5,852 nt of DNA from Chroococcidiopsidaceae cyanobacterium CP_BM_RX_35. GTDB taxonomy: Bacteria > Cyanobacteriota > Cyanobacteriia > Cyanobacteriales > Chroococcidiopsidaceae. The stretch is taken from assembly GCA_019242465.1 (NCBI GenBank), contig JAFAVL010000485.1, forward strand, positions 1 through 5,852. The letters run 5' to 3'. The position numbers were made by a program, and so were the translations under genes. Within the stretch, counting starts at the first letter, position 1. Each line of letters begins with the position of its first letter. Positions 4,019-5,852 of this stretch are shown in pieces. The notes below the pieces were generated by a model, which made no database searches, was not told where the DNA came from, and worked only from the letters and a program-made list of their open reading frames with translations.

Positions 4019-5852
4019 ATGGAGTATTGTGATCAGGACTTAGTCTATATTGTCGAAAAAGCAAGCACAATTTCCGAGCGACTTGCAGGCAGGTTTGTTC
4101 CTGTCAAGGAGTATGAAAACAAAGATCTGATTGCTTTCAGGCTAAAGAAATGGTGCCAAGTGATTGCTAAGGATGACTCGCGGACATTTGAAAAGCGTCT
4201 TCACTGGGATGGGTTTGATGTGAACCTCCTGCACCGTGCACTGGGAGATGTTCGTTTGTCTGGCGATTGCCACCCTCCGACTTGGGTAAGTTTTTTGAGT
4301 GAAGCTCTTAAAGCCTGTGCTTTTTTGACCTCAGCAACTTCCAAACCAGATGTCCTCATAGATTCTTATATCTTAGATCCGCAGAAACCAATTCCCTTTC
4401 AAGAAATTTTTGTGCCGTTCATTCGCATTGCTAAGACAAGATTACAGACTCAGGCTGGTTTGAGTTACTCACTACTTTCAGAAACAGCTCATGGAAATCT
4501 AGAGCGCGCCCTTTTACAATCTCTGGCGCATCTTTATGGGCAAGCTATGATTTTAGAGTTTTCAATTTTTCGTGTCCGGCAGCGGTCTGCATTTTCTCGT
4601 TTGCTTGAAGAATCTCTAGAAGAACACTCTAAAGAGTTGTACATTGCATTCATCAAGCACATGTTAGAGGGGGGATTACTGGTATTTTTCCAAGAATACC
4701 CTGTATTGGCCCGGCTGATAGCAACAGTAACTGAGTTATGGGTCAATGCAACGGCGGAATTGCTCTTGCGATTACACTCAGACTGGTCTGATATTCAGCA
4801 CTTGTTCCAGGGAGATTCCGAGCTAGGTCAGGTCGTAGAAATACAACCTAACCTCTCTGTTCCTCGTAATCAAGGACGTTCGGTGAGTGTAATCACCTTT
4901 ACATCTGGATTAAAACTAGTCTATAAGCCCAAGGACTTGGGTTTAGAAGAAGCGTATTGGAAACTACTGGACTGGTTAAATCAGCAGGAAGCGCCTTTAC
5001 CGTTTAAAACACTCAAAACACTTAACTATTCGCACTATGGCTGGGTAGAGTTTGTTGAGCATTTGCCCTGTAAAGACGAGCTGCAAGCACAGCAATTTTA
5101 CCAGCGAGCCGGTATACTATTGGCGCTTTTATACGCTTTGGAAGCTACAGATTGCCACTATAGAAATGTTATTGCCTGTGGGGAACACCTGGTCTTGATT
5201 GATATGGAGACACTCCTAGTTCCCCAAGTCCGGCTTGAATTTCTTTCACAGTTAGGAAGCCCACTTCAGATGAACGAGCAGCATTGGAATTCAGTCCTCA
5301 AGACCGGACTTTTGCCTCGTCGTGAGATAGAATCAGAAGCTCAAGCATACGCTGATATCAGTGGTTTAGGGAACGTGGAGGAAAAGGAAACTACATCTCG
5401 TGTGCCGAAATGGCAGAACATCAATACGGACAATATGAGCATTGGGTATGAGTACACCAAAACTCGACCCGGTGCCAACACAACTTCTTTGAACGGAGAG
5501 AATCTATCACCTAGCGATTATTGTGATGAGACTGTTAATGGCTTCCGAAGGATGTACCATTTCCTTGTACAACATAAAGAGGCAATATTAGCACCAGATA
5601 GCCCTTTTACAGGATTTGCAAGGCAGCAAGCTCGCTTTGTTTTTCGTACTACAAATCTCTACTCTTCTGTTCTTAGAAGACTGCTTCATCCTCAATATTT
5701 GCGCGATGGTGCCGATCGCAGTATTGAGCTTGATATTCTGAGCAAACCATTTCTCTCAGCGGCTGAAAAACCGCTCTTTTGGTCGCTATTCTGTGTTGAA
5801 CAGAAGGCACTGGAGCAAATGGATATTCCATTTTTCACCTTTTACGCAGACA
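4019..5852 (+). CDS. lanM: class II lanthipeptide synthetase LanM, N-terminal dehydratase part (partial)
   Basis: The frame is open from ATG 4019 to the window edge, 611 residues. An in-frame TAG at 4010-4012 makes this the first possible start, 36 bp after the methyltransferase stop. The sequence is the lanthipeptide dehydratase domain, which phosphorylates Ser/Thr of a leader-bound peptide and eliminates the phosphate. Kinase-like elements are LKLVYKPK (Lys303/305), TDCHYRNV (Asp378, His380, Asn383) and LVLIDMETLL (Asp395). Their spacing matches the catalytic residues of the enterococcal CylM. The elimination pair is Arg539...Thr545 in RFVFRTT. In most LanMs a conserved S-D-x-H-x-x-G-R precedes the kinase Lys; here it reads SVPRNQGR (280-287), so the Asp and His are Val281 and Arg283. 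The zinc-dependent LanC-like cyclase half, about 400 more residues, should lie beyond the window. Family assignment is very confident; full activity is not proven. Confidence 0.95.
   Translation, partial: MEYCDQDLVYIVEKASTISERLAGRFVPVKEYENKDLIAFRLKKWCQVIAKDDSRTFEKRLHWDGFDVNLLHRALGDVRLSGDCHPPTWVSFLSEALKACAFLTSATSKPDVLIDSYILDPQKPIPFQEIFVPFIRIAKTRLQTQAGLSYSLLSETAHGNLERALLQSLAHLYGQAMILEFSIFRVRQRSAFSRLLEESLEEHSKELYIAFIKHMLEGGLLVFFQEYPVLARLIATVTELWVNATAELLLRLHSDWSDIQHLFQGDSELGQVVEIQPNLSVPRNQGRSVSVITFTSGLKLVYKPKDLGLEEAYWKLLDWLNQQEAPLPFKTLKTLNYSHYGWVEFVEHLPCKDELQAQQFYQRAGILLALLYALEATDCHYRNVIACGEHLVLIDMETLLVPQVRLEFLSQLGSPLQMNEQHWNSVLKTGLLPRREIESEAQAYADISGLGNVEEKETTSRVPKWQNINTDNMSIGYEYTKTRPGANTTSLNGENLSPSDYCDETVNGFRRMYHFLVQHKEAILAPDSPFTGFARQQARFVFRTTNLYSSVLRRLLHPQYLRDGADRSIELDILSKPFLSAAEKPLFWSLFCVEQKALEQMDIPFFTFYAD

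Noticed and set aside
4534..4746. 70-codon minus-strand ORF opposite lanM
   Set aside because: Antisense to the dehydratase domain; no motifs and no start signal.

Overview
The window looks like accessory DNA from a cyanobacterium, probably a filamentous one. The evidence is moderate GC content, an ISL3-type insertion-sequence relic, a formylglycine-generating-enzyme-like gene end, and a peptide precursor with the nitrile-hydratase-like leader (NHLP) common in cyanobacterial RiPP loci. The assignment is inferred; no rRNA or housekeeping marker is present.

Left part (1-1619). The 3' end of an FGE/SUMF1-domain gene (1-311) faces a possible 38-residue minus-strand ORF (319-435). Next is a decayed ISL3-family element (557-1220) with matching imperfect terminal inverted repeats. 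Its transposase has a nonsense codon, a frameshift and a missing or replaced centre. About 400 bp of mostly non-coding DNA follows (1221-1619), holding a 7-bp hairpin and two short minus-strand open stretches that I do not recognise.

Right part (1620-5852). A likely sigma70-type promoter (TTGACA-N17-TAGATT) precedes a same-strand gene series: NHLP-leader precursor (1686-2015), isoprenyl-diphosphate-synthase-fold protein (2120-3154), SAM-dependent C-methyltransferase-like protein (3161-3982), and a class II lanthipeptide synthetase LanM (from 4019, running off the end). The LanM gene is open to the window edge. It carries the lanthipeptide dehydratase domain with recognisable kinase and elimination residues, and its cyclase half lies beyond the window.

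Together the genes look like a RiPP biosynthetic operon combining lanthipeptide chemistry with isoprenoid chemistry. What stands out is the precursor: a well-preserved leader ends in only a few residues (VSMWT), with no Gly-Gly cleavage site and no core Cys, next to an intact-looking LanM. Either the core was lost and the enzymes act on precursors elsewhere, or the Trp two residues from the end is the target of the neighbouring prenyl-synthase-like protein, as in the ComX/ComQ pheromone system. The methyltransferase might methylate the prenyl donor. These functional links are inference, not demonstrated by the sequence.
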